A stretch of DNA of 64,000 nt from Commensalibacter papalotli (ex Servin-Garciduenas et al. 2014) (GTDB taxonomy: Bacteria > Pseudomonadota > Alphaproteobacteria > Acetobacterales > Acetobacteraceae). The DNA lies in the NCBI RefSeq assembly GCF_000527695.1, contig NZ_ATSX01000002.1, positions 248,001 to 312,000 on the forward strand, written 5' to 3'. The position numbers and the translations under genes are program-made. This document shows, one piece after another, positions 56,768 through 64,000 of the stretch. The notes beneath the pieces were generated by a model. That model saw only the letters and a program-made list of their open reading frames with translations. It was not told the origin of the DNA and ran no database searches. Positions within the stretch are counted from its first letter, which is position 1; each line of letters begins with the position of its first letter.

Positions 56768-57514
56768 GTGGCCGGTCACAAGATAGACGCACTCGGTCAA
56801 TTTGAATTGCATCCAGTGTTCGGAGGTTTGGGTATTTATTTTACTCAGTCCGAATTAATGATGGTTATTGCAGCAATTATTGTTCCCGTTGCGATTTATT
56901 TCGGAATGCGTCATAAGGCTGTTGTGCCTGGTCGTTATCAGAGCGCAACAGAGATGTGTTATGAATTTATTCATGGCATGGCTATGGGGACGATGGGGAT
57001 CAAAGGCAAAGCCTTTTTCCCATTTATATTTGCATTGTTCTTTTTTATATTAACAGGTAACTATCTGGGGCTTTTGCCGTTCTCATTTGCTTTTACCAGT
57101 CATATTGTGGTGACTGTAACATTAGCTTTGTTGGTGTTTTTATTATCAATTCTTGTTTCGTTAAAAAATCAAGGGTTGAAGTTTTTTGCTCACTTTATGC
57201 CTGCAGGGGCGCCGATAGCGATGGCACCTTTGCTTGTTCCTATTGAAATTCTATCTTACTTATCCAGACCGATCAGCCTTTCAATTCGTTTGTTTGCGAA
57301 TATGGTTGCTGGACATGTGATGTTAGAAATGTTTGCAGGCTTTACAATTTTGTTAGTCTCAGGCTTAGGGTTGGCATTGGGTGGCCCATTGGGGATTCTC
57401 CCTATTTTGTTGAATATGGCTTTGGTTGCACTTGAACTTTTGGTTGGTGCGCTTCAAGCCTATGTTTTTGCAATTTTGACTTGTATGTATTTACAAGAAG
57501 CAATAGAGCATTAA
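56768..57514 (+). CDS. atpB: ATP synthase F0 subunit a
   Basis: A 248-residue integral membrane subunit that forms the proton half-channels. Conserved features are the PLLVPIEILSYLSRPISLSI segment and SLSIRLFANMVAGHVML with the essential Arg174, then a final LQAYVFAILTCMYLQEA helix. GTG start with GGGAG seven bases upstream, so the ribosome site decides the start. 51 bases before atpE. Confidence 0.96.
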   Translation: MAGHKIDALGQFELHPVFGGLGIYFTQSELMMVIAAIIVPVAIYFGMRHKAVVPGRYQSATEMCYEFIHGMAMGTMGIKGKAFFPFIFALFFFILTGNYLGLLPFSFAFTSHIVVTVTLALLVFLLSILVSLKNQGLKFFAHFMPAGAPIAMAPLLVPIEILSYLSRPISLSIRLFANMVAGHVMLEMFAGFTILLVSGLGLALGGPLGILPILLNMALVALELLVGALQAYVFAILTCMYLQEAIEH

Positions 57515-57564
57515 CTTCAGTTTCGTATTAACTTTATTTTCTAGTATCCAAGGAAAGAAATCAA

Positions 57565-57798
57565 ATGGATCTTACCCTTATTACAGCTGCAAAACAAATT
57601 GGTGCTGGTCTTGCTGTTATCGCATTGTCTGGTGTTGGTATCGGTATTGGTAATATTTTTGCAACATTAGTTAGCAGCATTGCACGCAATCCTGCTTCTC
57701 GCCCACATGTATTTGGTTTGGGTATGTTGGGATTTGCTCTCACGGAAGCTGTAGCGCTTTACGCTCTTCTTATCGCTTTCCTTATTCTCTTTATGTAA
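57565..57798 (+). CDS. atpE: ATP synthase F0 subunit c
   Basis: A 77-residue hairpin subunit of the rotor ring. Two helices flank a polar loop ARNPASRP, with the proton-binding carboxylate Glu61 in the second helix (FALTEAVALYALLIAF). The first helix carries the Gly-rich GVGIGIGN stretch. Glu at this position with normal surrounding residues fits a proton-type and not a sodium-type ring. Confidence 0.97.
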   Translation: MDLTLITAAKQIGAGLAVIALSGVGIGIGNIFATLVSSIARNPASRPHVFGLGMLGFALTEAVALYALLIAFLILFM

Positions 57799-57811
57799 GG
57801 GGGGTCTTTAC

Positions 57812-58420
57812 GTGAGACGCTTTTCAGTCCGTTTTCCCCGTCTGGTGGCGTCTCTCGTGGGTGGGGTGGCGCTTAGCATATTGTTGGCGCCTGCCTTGTC
57901 TACGAATGCCATGGCTGCTGGCATGCCACAGATGGATTTTAAAAACCCACTGGTTATTGCTCAGATTGGCTGGGTTTTAGTCATCTTTTTTTGTTTGTAT
58001 CTTGCTGTAAAATATTTTTCTATTCCACAAGTTGAGCAAGTTATTCATAATCGCCGTTCAAAAATTGATGGAGATATGGATTCTGCTAGACAAGCGAAAG
58101 CTCAAGCAGATAAAGCTGTGGAAGCGTTAAATAAAACACGCAGTGAAGCTGCAGCAGAAGCACAAGCAAAAATTGATACAATCATTCATGAAACGAGAGT
58201 TTCTTCTGCAAAGCAAATGCAAGAGTTGCAAGCTCGTCTTGACAATGAAACACGTGAAGCAGAAACTCGTATTGTTCAAGCACGTAATAGTGCATTGAAA
58301 CAAGTTGATCAAATGGCGAAAGATGTCGCGCAAAGTTTGGTGAAACAATTGTTAAATGAGGGCGTTAAAGACGAAATCATTGATAATAAAGTTCAACAAA
58401 TCTTGTCAGTGAAGTCCTAG
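57812..58420 (+). CDS. atpF': ATP synthase F0 subunit b'
   Basis: A 202-residue peripheral-stalk subunit. An N-terminal stretch (LVASLVGGVALSILLAPALS, about residues 11-30) precedes the membrane helix proper (QIGWVLVIFFCLYLAVKYF, near residue 50) and a long charged coiled coil with RQAKAQADKAVEALNKTRSE. The first hydrophobic stretch ends TNAMAAG and looks like a cleavable signal peptide. GTG start with a GGGGGG ribosome site, 13 bases after atpE. b' and b form a heterodimer in alphaproteobacteria. Confidence 0.9.
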   Translation: MRRFSVRFPRLVASLVGGVALSILLAPALSTNAMAAGMPQMDFKNPLVIAQIGWVLVIFFCLYLAVKYFSIPQVEQVIHNRRSKIDGDMDSARQAKAQADKAVEALNKTRSEAAAEAQAKIDTIIHETRVSSAKQMQELQARLDNETREAETRIVQARNSALKQVDQMAKDVAQSLVKQLLNEGVKDEIIDNKVQQILSVKS

Positions 58421-58435
58421 TAGGCAGAGAGAAAA

Positions 58436-58942
58436 ATGCATTTATTACAAGAACCTCATTTTTGGTCTGCGGTTGCTTTTGTTCTATTTTTTGTCTTTTT
58501 TGGTAAAAAGCTTTGGCGTCCATTGGCTGCGGCGATGGATAACCGAACAAACCAAGTAAGACAGGAGCTTGAAGAAGCAAGTCGTTTACGTCGTGAGGCT
58601 GAAGAGATTTATACAGCCGCTCAAAAAGAACATGAAGCAGCAAAGTTCGAAGCTGAAAAAATGTTAGCTGCCTCTAAAGAGGCTGCAGAGCGAATTGCTG
58701 AAAATGCTAAAAAAGAAGCTGATGCCGCTGCTCATCGTCATGAAGAGTTGGTTCGCCTTCGTTTAGCAGCTTCTGAGCAAGAGGCCGTCAATATGGTTCG
58801 CCGTGAGGCAGCAGATATAGCGGTTAAAGCTGCCTATGAAGTGATTTCTTCTGTGTTAACCGAAGAAAAAGATACTCCTTTGATTGATAATGCAATTGCT
58901 GACTTACCAAAAGCTCTTGCTGCTGATCGTCACGTCGCTTAA
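58436..58942 (+). CDS. atpF: ATP synthase F0 subunit b
   Basis: A 168-residue stalk subunit. A single membrane helix (HFWSAVAFVLFFVFFGKKLW, residues 7-26) is followed by a coiled coil with RNQTQ-like heptads, including VRQELEEASRLRREAEEIYT and KEADAAAHRHEELVRLRLAA. It lacks the signal-like extension of b'. Last F0 gene here; the F1 genes are not in the window, as usual when alphaproteobacteria split the two operons. Confidence 0.94.
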   Translation: MHLLQEPHFWSAVAFVLFFVFFGKKLWRPLAAAMDNRTNQVRQELEEASRLRREAEEIYTAAQKEHEAAKFEAEKMLAASKEAAERIAENAKKEADAAAHRHEELVRLRLAASEQEAVNMVRREAADIAVKAAYEVISSVLTEEKDTPLIDNAIADLPKALAADRHVA

Positions 58943-58967
58943 ATTTTTTTCGTCTCGTTAGGGTCCA

Positions 58968-59693
58968 ATGGCCAGTGTAATCTCTATTGTTGTTACGGTT
59001 TTAAACGAGGCGGAAAATATTATTCCTGTCTGCCGCGAAATTGCAGCGGTCATTCCTCTGCTACCTGAGTGTGAAGTTATCTTTGTTGATGATGGCAGTA
59101 AAGATCAAACGTTAAATCAATTATTAGAGGTAAAAAAGAATTTTTTACCTTCTTTGGTTATTTTATCTCATAATCATTGTTGTGGAAAATCCAGTGCTTT
59201 ATTGACAGCTATTGCTGCGGCACAAGGCTCTTGGATTGCAACCATGGATGGGGATGGGCAAGATGATCCCAAAGAAATAATTTCAATGTGGAAGTTATCC
59301 CAACAGTATAATGGGCGTGAGCCGTTGGTGGTTGGGGTTCGTTTAAAGAGAAATGATAATTTTTCTCGTCGTTTTGCAACGACTTTTGCGAATGGGTTGC
59401 GCCGTTATTTACTCAAAGATGGTTGTGTCGATACAGGTGCTCCGATGAAGTTATTTCTTAGAGATGATTTTATGAAATTGCCTCATTTCGAGGGATTACA
59501 TCGTTTTTTGCCCGCTTTACTAGCACATCATGGGGTTCCTTTGGTTTGTCATGAGGTTCATCATAGACAAAGGTTGCACGGGGTTTCTAAATATACTAAT
59601 TTCAACAGAGCTCTTGTTGGTATTCGTGATATGCTGGGCGTTATATGGCTGCTTAACCGAATTCGTCTACCTAAAAAAATTACAAAATATTAA
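58968..59693 (+). CDS. glycosyltransferase family 2, polyprenyl-phosphate sugar synthase type
   Basis: A 241-residue GT-A enzyme like dolichyl/undecaprenyl-phosphate glycosyl- or mannosyltransferases (DPM1/ArnC type). It has VVTVLNEAENIIPVCREI at the start, EVIFVDDGSKDQT, and MDGDGQDDPKEI with the DxD metal site near residue 85; the LHRFLPALLAHHGVPLVCHE and HHRQRLHGVSKY segments are typical. No long membrane domain, so it is the DPM1-like soluble form. It precedes the GT39 gene by 18 bases, suggesting it makes the lipid-linked sugar used there. Confidence 0.88.
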   Translation: MASVISIVVTVLNEAENIIPVCREIAAVIPLLPECEVIFVDDGSKDQTLNQLLEVKKNFLPSLVILSHNHCCGKSSALLTAIAAAQGSWIATMDGDGQDDPKEIISMWKLSQQYNGREPLVVGVRLKRNDNFSRRFATTFANGLRRYLLKDGCVDTGAPMKLFLRDDFMKLPHFEGLHRFLPALLAHHGVPLVCHEVHHRQRLHGVSKYTNFNRALVGIRDMLGVIWLLNRIRLPKKITKY

Positions 59694-59711
59694 TCTTTAC
59701 AAAGGGATAAA

Positions 59712-61394
59712 ATGACCCTTTCTTCTTTTCCTGAAAAGTCTTTTCGTATGAAGGCAAGTCAATATACATGGCTTGCCTTGTTTGTTTTTATGTTGTTTTT
59801 ACCAGGCCGTGCGACGTTACCCCCTCTTGATCGTGATGAGGCACGATATATGCAAGCGACTTCTCAAATGATTGAAAGTCAAAACTATATTGATGTTCGC
59901 TTTCAAGACAAGCCTCGCTATTTACAGCCTGCTGGTATTTATTGGCTGGAGGCTGTGGCTGTTAAAGCAACGGGAACATTGCATGATAAAGCGGTATGGG
60001 CATATAGAATTCCTTCTTTGTTAGCAGCAGTTGGCTCTGTTTTATTAACTGTTTTAATTGGTAGTATATTATTTGATTCGTATATCGGGCTACTCGCAGG
60101 ATTATTTTTAGCGGTATCTGTTTTGTTGATGGGTGAAGGTCGGATGGCTACGATTGATACGACCTTATTATTTTTCATACTTCTTGCTCAGAGCAGTTTA
60201 GCTCGATCTTGGATGGTTAGGTTAACTTCTGAAAAACTACCTGTGTCTGTTGGGATCATTTATTGGGTGGCAATAGGTTGTGGGCTGATGTTAAAAGGTC
60301 CTGTTGTGTTAATTCCGACTTTATTACCTCCGATTATTTTGGCTTGGGTAAAAAAAGACAAGACTTGGTGGAAACATTTGCACCCTAAATGGGGGTGGGT
60401 TCTAGCCCTTTTGATTGTAATTCCTTGGTGTGTAGCAATTTGGATTATTAGCGATGGTAAATTTTTTACAGATGCTATTGGAACAAATTTCCTCGGTAAA
60501 GTTGCCTCGGGGAAAGAGGCACATGGAGCTCCTCCAGGCTTATATTTGGGTATTTTCTTAATTACGTTTTGGCCGGGATCTTTATTTACCGCTTGGGCTT
60601 TACCTTTTATTTGGAAAGAACGTAAAGCAGAATCTGTTTGCTTCTTATTATGTTGGATTATCCCTCATTGGTTAGTTTTTGAGTTGATAGCAACAAAGTT
60701 GCCTCATTATGTATTACCAACATATCCTGCAATTGCAATTTTAACATCAGCCGCGCTTTGGAATATTTCAAAGACATGGGATGGACCAACTTCCAAGTGG
60801 GGGCGTTGCCTGTTTTATATCTATATGGTGCTTTGGATTGTTATTGGTGTTTTATTGGCTGTGGGTGGTATTATATATGCATATTATATGACAGGTATGT
60901 TGTTTTGGGCAGCAATTATTGGTGCTGTGGGTGTATTACTTTTAATAGGCTACACCGTTGTTTGTATTTTAAAATATAATATGCAGCGCGCTTCGTTAGT
61001 TGCGATTGGTGCTGCAATTATTGTTTATTTAGAGCTTTTTGTTATTTTGATTCCTGGGCTTAGTTCGGAATGGTTAAGTGGGAAAGTAGCGCAAACAGTT
61101 AATCTTTTAAAACCTTGTGAAAATAGTGTTGTTGCATCGGCTTCTTATTCAGAGCCAAGTTTAGTATTCTTGGTTGGAAAAGAGACAAAGCTGATCAATG
61201 TAGAGCTTACAGCACAATTTTTAAAAGAAAATCAAACTTGTGGTTTAGCGCTTGTTGATCAACGTGATCAAAAGAAATTTATGGATTTTTTAGACAAGGA
61301 TGGTTTAACCGTAAAAGAGTTGGGACGAGTCCATGGCCTAAATTATTCGAATGGCAAACAGCTTAATTTAGGTTTATACAAAGTAATTCAATAG
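59712..61394 (+). CDS. ArnT-like lipid-linked sugar transferase (GT39 family)
   Basis: A 560-residue inner-membrane enzyme with about 12 helices. The periplasmic loop after the first helix carries LPPLDRDEARYMQATSQMIE, with the acidic residues typical of ArnT/PMT enzymes, and FQDKPRYLQPAGIYWLEA. It transfers a sugar from a polyprenyl phosphate donor to lipid A or another acceptor; 4-aminoarabinose, mannose or galactose are possible. The GT2 gene upstream likely makes the donor. It ends at a strong terminator (61407). Confidence 0.87.
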   Translation: MTLSSFPEKSFRMKASQYTWLALFVFMLFLPGRATLPPLDRDEARYMQATSQMIESQNYIDVRFQDKPRYLQPAGIYWLEAVAVKATGTLHDKAVWAYRIPSLLAAVGSVLLTVLIGSILFDSYIGLLAGLFLAVSVLLMGEGRMATIDTTLLFFILLAQSSLARSWMVRLTSEKLPVSVGIIYWVAIGCGLMLKGPVVLIPTLLPPIILAWVKKDKTWWKHLHPKWGWVLALLIVIPWCVAIWIISDGKFFTDAIGTNFLGKVASGKEAHGAPPGLYLGIFLITFWPGSLFTAWALPFIWKERKAESVCFLLCWIIPHWLVFELIATKLPHYVLPTYPAIAILTSAALWNISKTWDGPTSKWGRCLFYIYMVLWIVIGVLLAVGGIIYAYYMTGMLFWAAIIGAVGVLLLIGYTVVCILKYNMQRASLVAIGAAIIVYLELFVILIPGLSSEWLSGKVAQTVNLLKPCENSVVASASYSEPSLVFLVGKETKLINVELTAQFLKENQTCGLALVDQRDQKKFMDFLDKDGLTVKELGRVHGLNYSNGKQLNLGLYKVIQ

Positions 61395-61406
61395 ATAAAT
61401 TATAAT

Positions 61407-61431
61407 AAAAAGGCGCTTTAGGGCGCCTTTT
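61407..61431 (+). terminator. terminator after the GT2-GT39 unit
   Basis: Perfect 9-bp stem AAAAGGCGC/GCGCCTTTT with a 7-base loop, 12 bases past the stop, then CGTTTT. The minus-strand flank is also T-rich, so it may end yggT transcripts from the other side. Confidence 0.85.
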
Positions 61432-61456
61432 CGTTTTAAGCCTTAAACAAGTGTAT

Positions 61457-61744
61457 TTAATGTGCAACTAGGAGGGAAAATAGTAAAGGTCGTATTAGGT
61501 AATTAATGGCTAGGAACACGACAATTGGGCTTATATCTAGCGTGCCAAGAGATGGAAGGGCTTGTCTGATTACATTGAGAACAGGATCACATGCTCGGCT
61601 AAGGAACATATATATTCCTCGGACGATATTGCTGCTGGGGTTTACTACACCAAAACTTAGTAAAAAGCTAAAGATACAATAAGCGAGTAAGATGAGCATA
61701 TAGAGCTCTAGTAATGAATTTAAGAGTTTATATAACTCAAGCAT
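61457..61744 (-). CDS. YggT-family membrane protein
   Basis: A 95-residue protein with two hydrophobic helices (residues 12-32 and 70-93) joined by the family loop FLSRACDPVLNVIRQALPSL followed by GTLDISP. YggT proteins are inner-membrane proteins linked to cell division, osmotic tolerance or cytochrome c maturation in different bacteria; no firm function is assigned. ATG start. Convergent with the GT39 gene. Confidence 0.88.
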   Translation of the reverse strand: MLELYKLLNSLLELYMLILLAYCIFSFLLSFGVVNPSSNIVRGIYMFLSRACDPVLNVIRQALPSLGTLDISPIVVFLAINYLIRPLLFSLLVAH

Positions 61745-62183
61745 AATATTTTTCCTTGTATCAATCTTGCTGATTGATCTTTATATAAGAAAAGGGACTT
61801 ATTAGACAATTCTTTATTTATATTGATTTTAAACGATATCAATAGATACAGAAATTAATAGAATAATAATAATTTTGATCAAAAATAATATATGAAATAA
61901 ATTCATATCTATTTTGAGATAAAAACATGAAAACTATTTATTTTTATAATTAATATGAATAATTAGCTTTTTATTATGTTGAAATTTATTGTATAAATAT
62001 TGAACATATTTCAAAAAAAAAAAATATCTATTGCGTATCAGTAGTGTATGTATTTATATGATACGTTAATAAAGAGTCTTAACTGTCTCTTTTACAAGAT
62101 CAAAAATAGGTAATTTATTATAGCATTTGTTGTTTTTGTAAGCAAAGATTTGTCTATATATTTAAGGGAAATAGGGAAGAGAA
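61745..62183. promoter_or_regulatory. 439-base AT-rich region upstream of the RND efflux operon
   Basis: No gene seen. It holds several inverted repeats: ATATGAA/TTCATAT (61890-61908), the palindrome TTTGATCAAA (61874-61883), and CGTATCA (62034-62040) with TGATACG (62059-62065) over an 18-base spacer. The last pair, 119-150 bases before the adaptor start, is the best operator candidate for a TetR-type efflux regulator, none of which is encoded here. The yggT promoter should lie at the left end. Confidence 0.45.
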
Positions 62184-63353
62184 GTGACAATAACAGATTC
62201 TTTCTTTACTAAATGGCATAAAGGATGTGCCGCATTTTGTGTTTTATTGTTACCACTTACTGCGTGTAAAGAACAAAAGCCGGCTCCAAAGCCAGCAGCT
62301 AAGGCTAATTTCATATTGGCACATCCTCAGGATGTAGAGTTATTGGTCGATCTGACAGGTCGTATTACTCCAATGCGCGTATCCGAAGTACGCCCTCAGG
62401 TTAATGGTTATCTTTATAAAAGATTGTTTGAAGAGGGAACGGATGTCACAAAAGATCAACAGCTTTATCAAGTTGATCCTCGTCCTTATCAAGCCGCATT
62501 AGATAATGCCCAAGGCAAGTTAAATAGTGATCTTGCAACATTAAGAACTCAAACCTTAAAATTAAAACGTTACGGGCCTTTGAAAAATATGGATGCAGTT
62601 AGTCGTCAAGACTATGACGACACACTAGCTGCTCAAGAAGCAACAAAAGCCATCATAGAAAGTGACCGTGCAAATGTTCGACAAGCACAGTTAAACCTGG
62701 AATATACAGGGATTAATGCTACGATTTCAGGTCGTATCAGTCGCTCTATACAAACACAGGGCGCATTAATGGCAACGAACCAAACGAATCCTGTTGCGAT
62801 TATCACACAATTAGATCCAGTCTTTGTCGATATTATTCAACCTACTGCAGAACAACTGCGTTTGCGCAACCGTATGGCTAATGGAAAATTAGAGACCTTG
62901 CGTGGTGCTGCTCATGTGCCTGTTGATTTAATTTTAGAGGATAACTCACGTTATCCTTTGCAGGCTAATTTGTTATTTACAGAAGTTGTCAGCAATCAGG
63001 AAACGGGTTCTGTTATTCAGCGTGCTATTGTGCGTAATCCGGATAAACTCTTACTTTCTGGAATGTATGTTCGTGCAGTGATGCATGAAGGTATGGAAAA
63101 GGGATTCTTAATTCCTCAAGAAGCCGTTATGCGTGGTTTAGATGAGAAACCATACTTATACATTATTAATAAAGATAATGTAGTAGAACGCCGTGATATT
63201 GAGACTCAACGAATGCAAGAAACTTTTTGGGTTACAACCAAAGGGATAAATGCCGGTGAAAAAATCTTAGTGAGTAATCCCACATCCTACCGACCGGGGC
63301 AAAAAGTACAATCAGAAGAAGGTCGTACTCCTGTTGGTGAAGTGCCTGAATAA
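62184..63353 (+). CDS. RND efflux periplasmic adaptor subunit
   Basis: A 389-residue membrane-fusion lipoprotein of the AcrA/MexA type. The signal ends in the lipobox LTAC, giving a lipidated Cys near residue 28. Domains in order: beta-barrel/lipoyl half (VRPQVNGYLYKRLFEEGTDV), an alpha-hairpin (about residues 95-165), the second lipoyl half with NATISGRISRSI, then the beta-barrel and the membrane-proximal domain. GTG start, decided by GGGAAGAGA just upstream. It bridges the inner-membrane pump that follows to an outer-membrane channel not in view. Confidence 0.92.
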   Translation: MTITDSFFTKWHKGCAAFCVLLLPLTACKEQKPAPKPAAKANFILAHPQDVELLVDLTGRITPMRVSEVRPQVNGYLYKRLFEEGTDVTKDQQLYQVDPRPYQAALDNAQGKLNSDLATLRTQTLKLKRYGPLKNMDAVSRQDYDDTLAAQEATKAIIESDRANVRQAQLNLEYTGINATISGRISRSIQTQGALMATNQTNPVAIITQLDPVFVDIIQPTAEQLRLRNRMANGKLETLRGAAHVPVDLILEDNSRYPLQANLLFTEVVSNQETGSVIQRAIVRNPDKLLLSGMYVRAVMHEGMEKGFLIPQEAVMRGLDEKPYLYIINKDNVVERRDIETQRMQETFWVTTKGINAGEKILVSNPTSYRPGQKVQSEEGRTPVGEVPE

Positions 63354-63376
63354 AAAGTAAAATTTGGAATATTTAT

Positions 63377-64000
63377 ATGTCTTTATCTCGTTTTTTTATT
63401 GATAGGCCGATTTTTGCTTGGGTAATTGCAATTCTTATCTCGCTTATGGGAATGATTGCTATTGTTACTTTACCTATTGCACAGTGGCCAAATATTGCTC
63501 CGCCGCCGATTACGTTAACTTTTACATATCCTGGCGCAACGGCTGATACGGTGCAACGTACGGTTGTTGATCCAGTTAGTCAGAATTTGTATGGGGTGGA
63601 TCATTTAGAGTATTTGTCAACAGTTGCTAATGCTGATGGTACTGCAACAATTACGTTGACTTTTGGTCAGGGAACAAATCCTGATGTTGCACAGGTTCAA
63701 GTATTGAATCGTGTTGATGTGGCGCGTTCTTTATTACCTTCTACTGTTGCTTTGCAAGGAATTCGTATTTCTAAATCAAATAAAAGTTTTATGATGATCT
63801 TTGCAATTAAAACATCAGATAATTCTTTGACTGAAGGAGCGTTAGGGGATTATTTGGCAAGTGATGTGCAAAACCCTGTGACGCGTTTAAATGGTTTGGG
63901 GGATTATACAGCGTTTTCGTCTGAATATGCGATGCGTGTATGGTTGGATCCTGATAAACTTCATAATTATCAATTAAATCCAACTGATGTTATGAATGAG
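63377..64000 (+). CDS. RND efflux inner-membrane pump (HAE1 type), 3' truncated by window edge
   Basis: ATG 63377, 23 bases after the adaptor stop, begins an open frame that runs off the window end (208 codons). The product starts SLSRFFIDRPIFAWVIAILI, the hallmark first helix of AcrB/MexB-type pumps, then LPIAQWPNIAPPPITLTFTY, PGATADTVQRTVVDPVSQNL and the LSTVANADGTATITLTFGQG segment of the porter domain. Proton-driven drug efflux; substrate unknown. Same operon as the adaptor. Confidence 0.95.
   Translation, partial: MSLSRFFIDRPIFAWVIAILISLMGMIAIVTLPIAQWPNIAPPPITLTFTYPGATADTVQRTVVDPVSQNLYGVDHLEYLSTVANADGTATITLTFGQGTNPDVAQVQVLNRVDVARSLLPSTVALQGIRISKSNKSFMMIFAIKTSDNSLTEGALGDYLASDVQNPVTRLNGLGDYTAFSSEYAMRVWLDPDKLHNYQLNPTDVMNE

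Overview
The window looks like chromosome from a low-GC member of the Acetobacteraceae (Alphaproteobacteria), most like a gut-associated, Commensalibacter-type acetic acid bacterium. This placement is inferred from gene content and AT-rich composition; no database search was run. Supporting signs are an F0-only ATP synthase operon with a b' subunit, a ChvI/ChvG two-component pair, plant-type GshA, ETF plus ETF-quinone oxidoreductase, a D-arabinitol catabolic pair, HdeA, and a glycosyltransferase tail motif common in acetic acid bacteria. No rRNA, tRNA, CRISPR array, insertion sequence or prophage was recognised. Most of the window is ordinary chromosomal backbone.

Layout. 1-6.6 kb: the end of a DUF2130 gene, a Sel1-repeat protein, gshA, rsmE, ubiA, a predicted EtfB lysine methyltransferase and an unknown secreted protein. 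6.9-10.2 kb: D-arabinitol transporter (dalT), D-arabinitol dehydrogenase (dalD) and the acid chaperone hdeA. 10.4-16.2 kb: a glycosyltransferase, a DUF333 lipoprotein, a CueO-like multicopper oxidase, an S9 peptidase and a small frame-disrupted gene. 16.2-23.8 kb: dedA, trmB, metK, dapB, dnaJ, dnaK and grpE. 24-29.8 kb: chvI-chvG, then an ompW-hemN-2OG oxygenase run. 29.9-36 kb: ETF-QO, etfB, etfA, a 45-residue membrane protein, and a znuACB-type metal importer. 36.7-41.2 kb: rapZ, purH, an unknown secreted protein, a DUF4385 protein and azoR. 41.4-42.8 kb: a patch of broken genes, including a frameshifted SUKH (SMI1/KNR4) immunity-type gene. 42.9-50.3 kb, minus strand: dnaB, an AGE-family epimerase, hldE, gmk, glutathione-dependent formaldehyde dehydrogenase and an MFS transporter. 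50.4-55.2 kb: a choloylglycine-hydrolase-family amidase, an SDR, a MATE exporter, and a convergent POT peptide transporter. 55.3-61.7 kb: a duplicated-domain secreted protein, atpI-atpB-atpE-atpF'-atpF, a GT2/GT39 pair and yggT. 62.2-64 kb: an RND efflux adaptor and the start of its pump.

Themes. Envelope and acid stress (HdeA, ChvGI, OmpW, RND, MATE, LPS heptose) and redox/thiol metabolism (GshA, FrmA, ETF, AzoR) recur. The strongest non-obvious link joins a predicted EtfB lysine methyltransferase (4999-5655) to an EtfB (31595-32344) that carries the expected lysine-rich target loop. The second is a compact operon of an Ntn amidase, a membrane-associated SDR and a MATE exporter (50440-53668). 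Accessory genes are broken in several places while neighbouring core genes are intact, which suggests ongoing gene loss.
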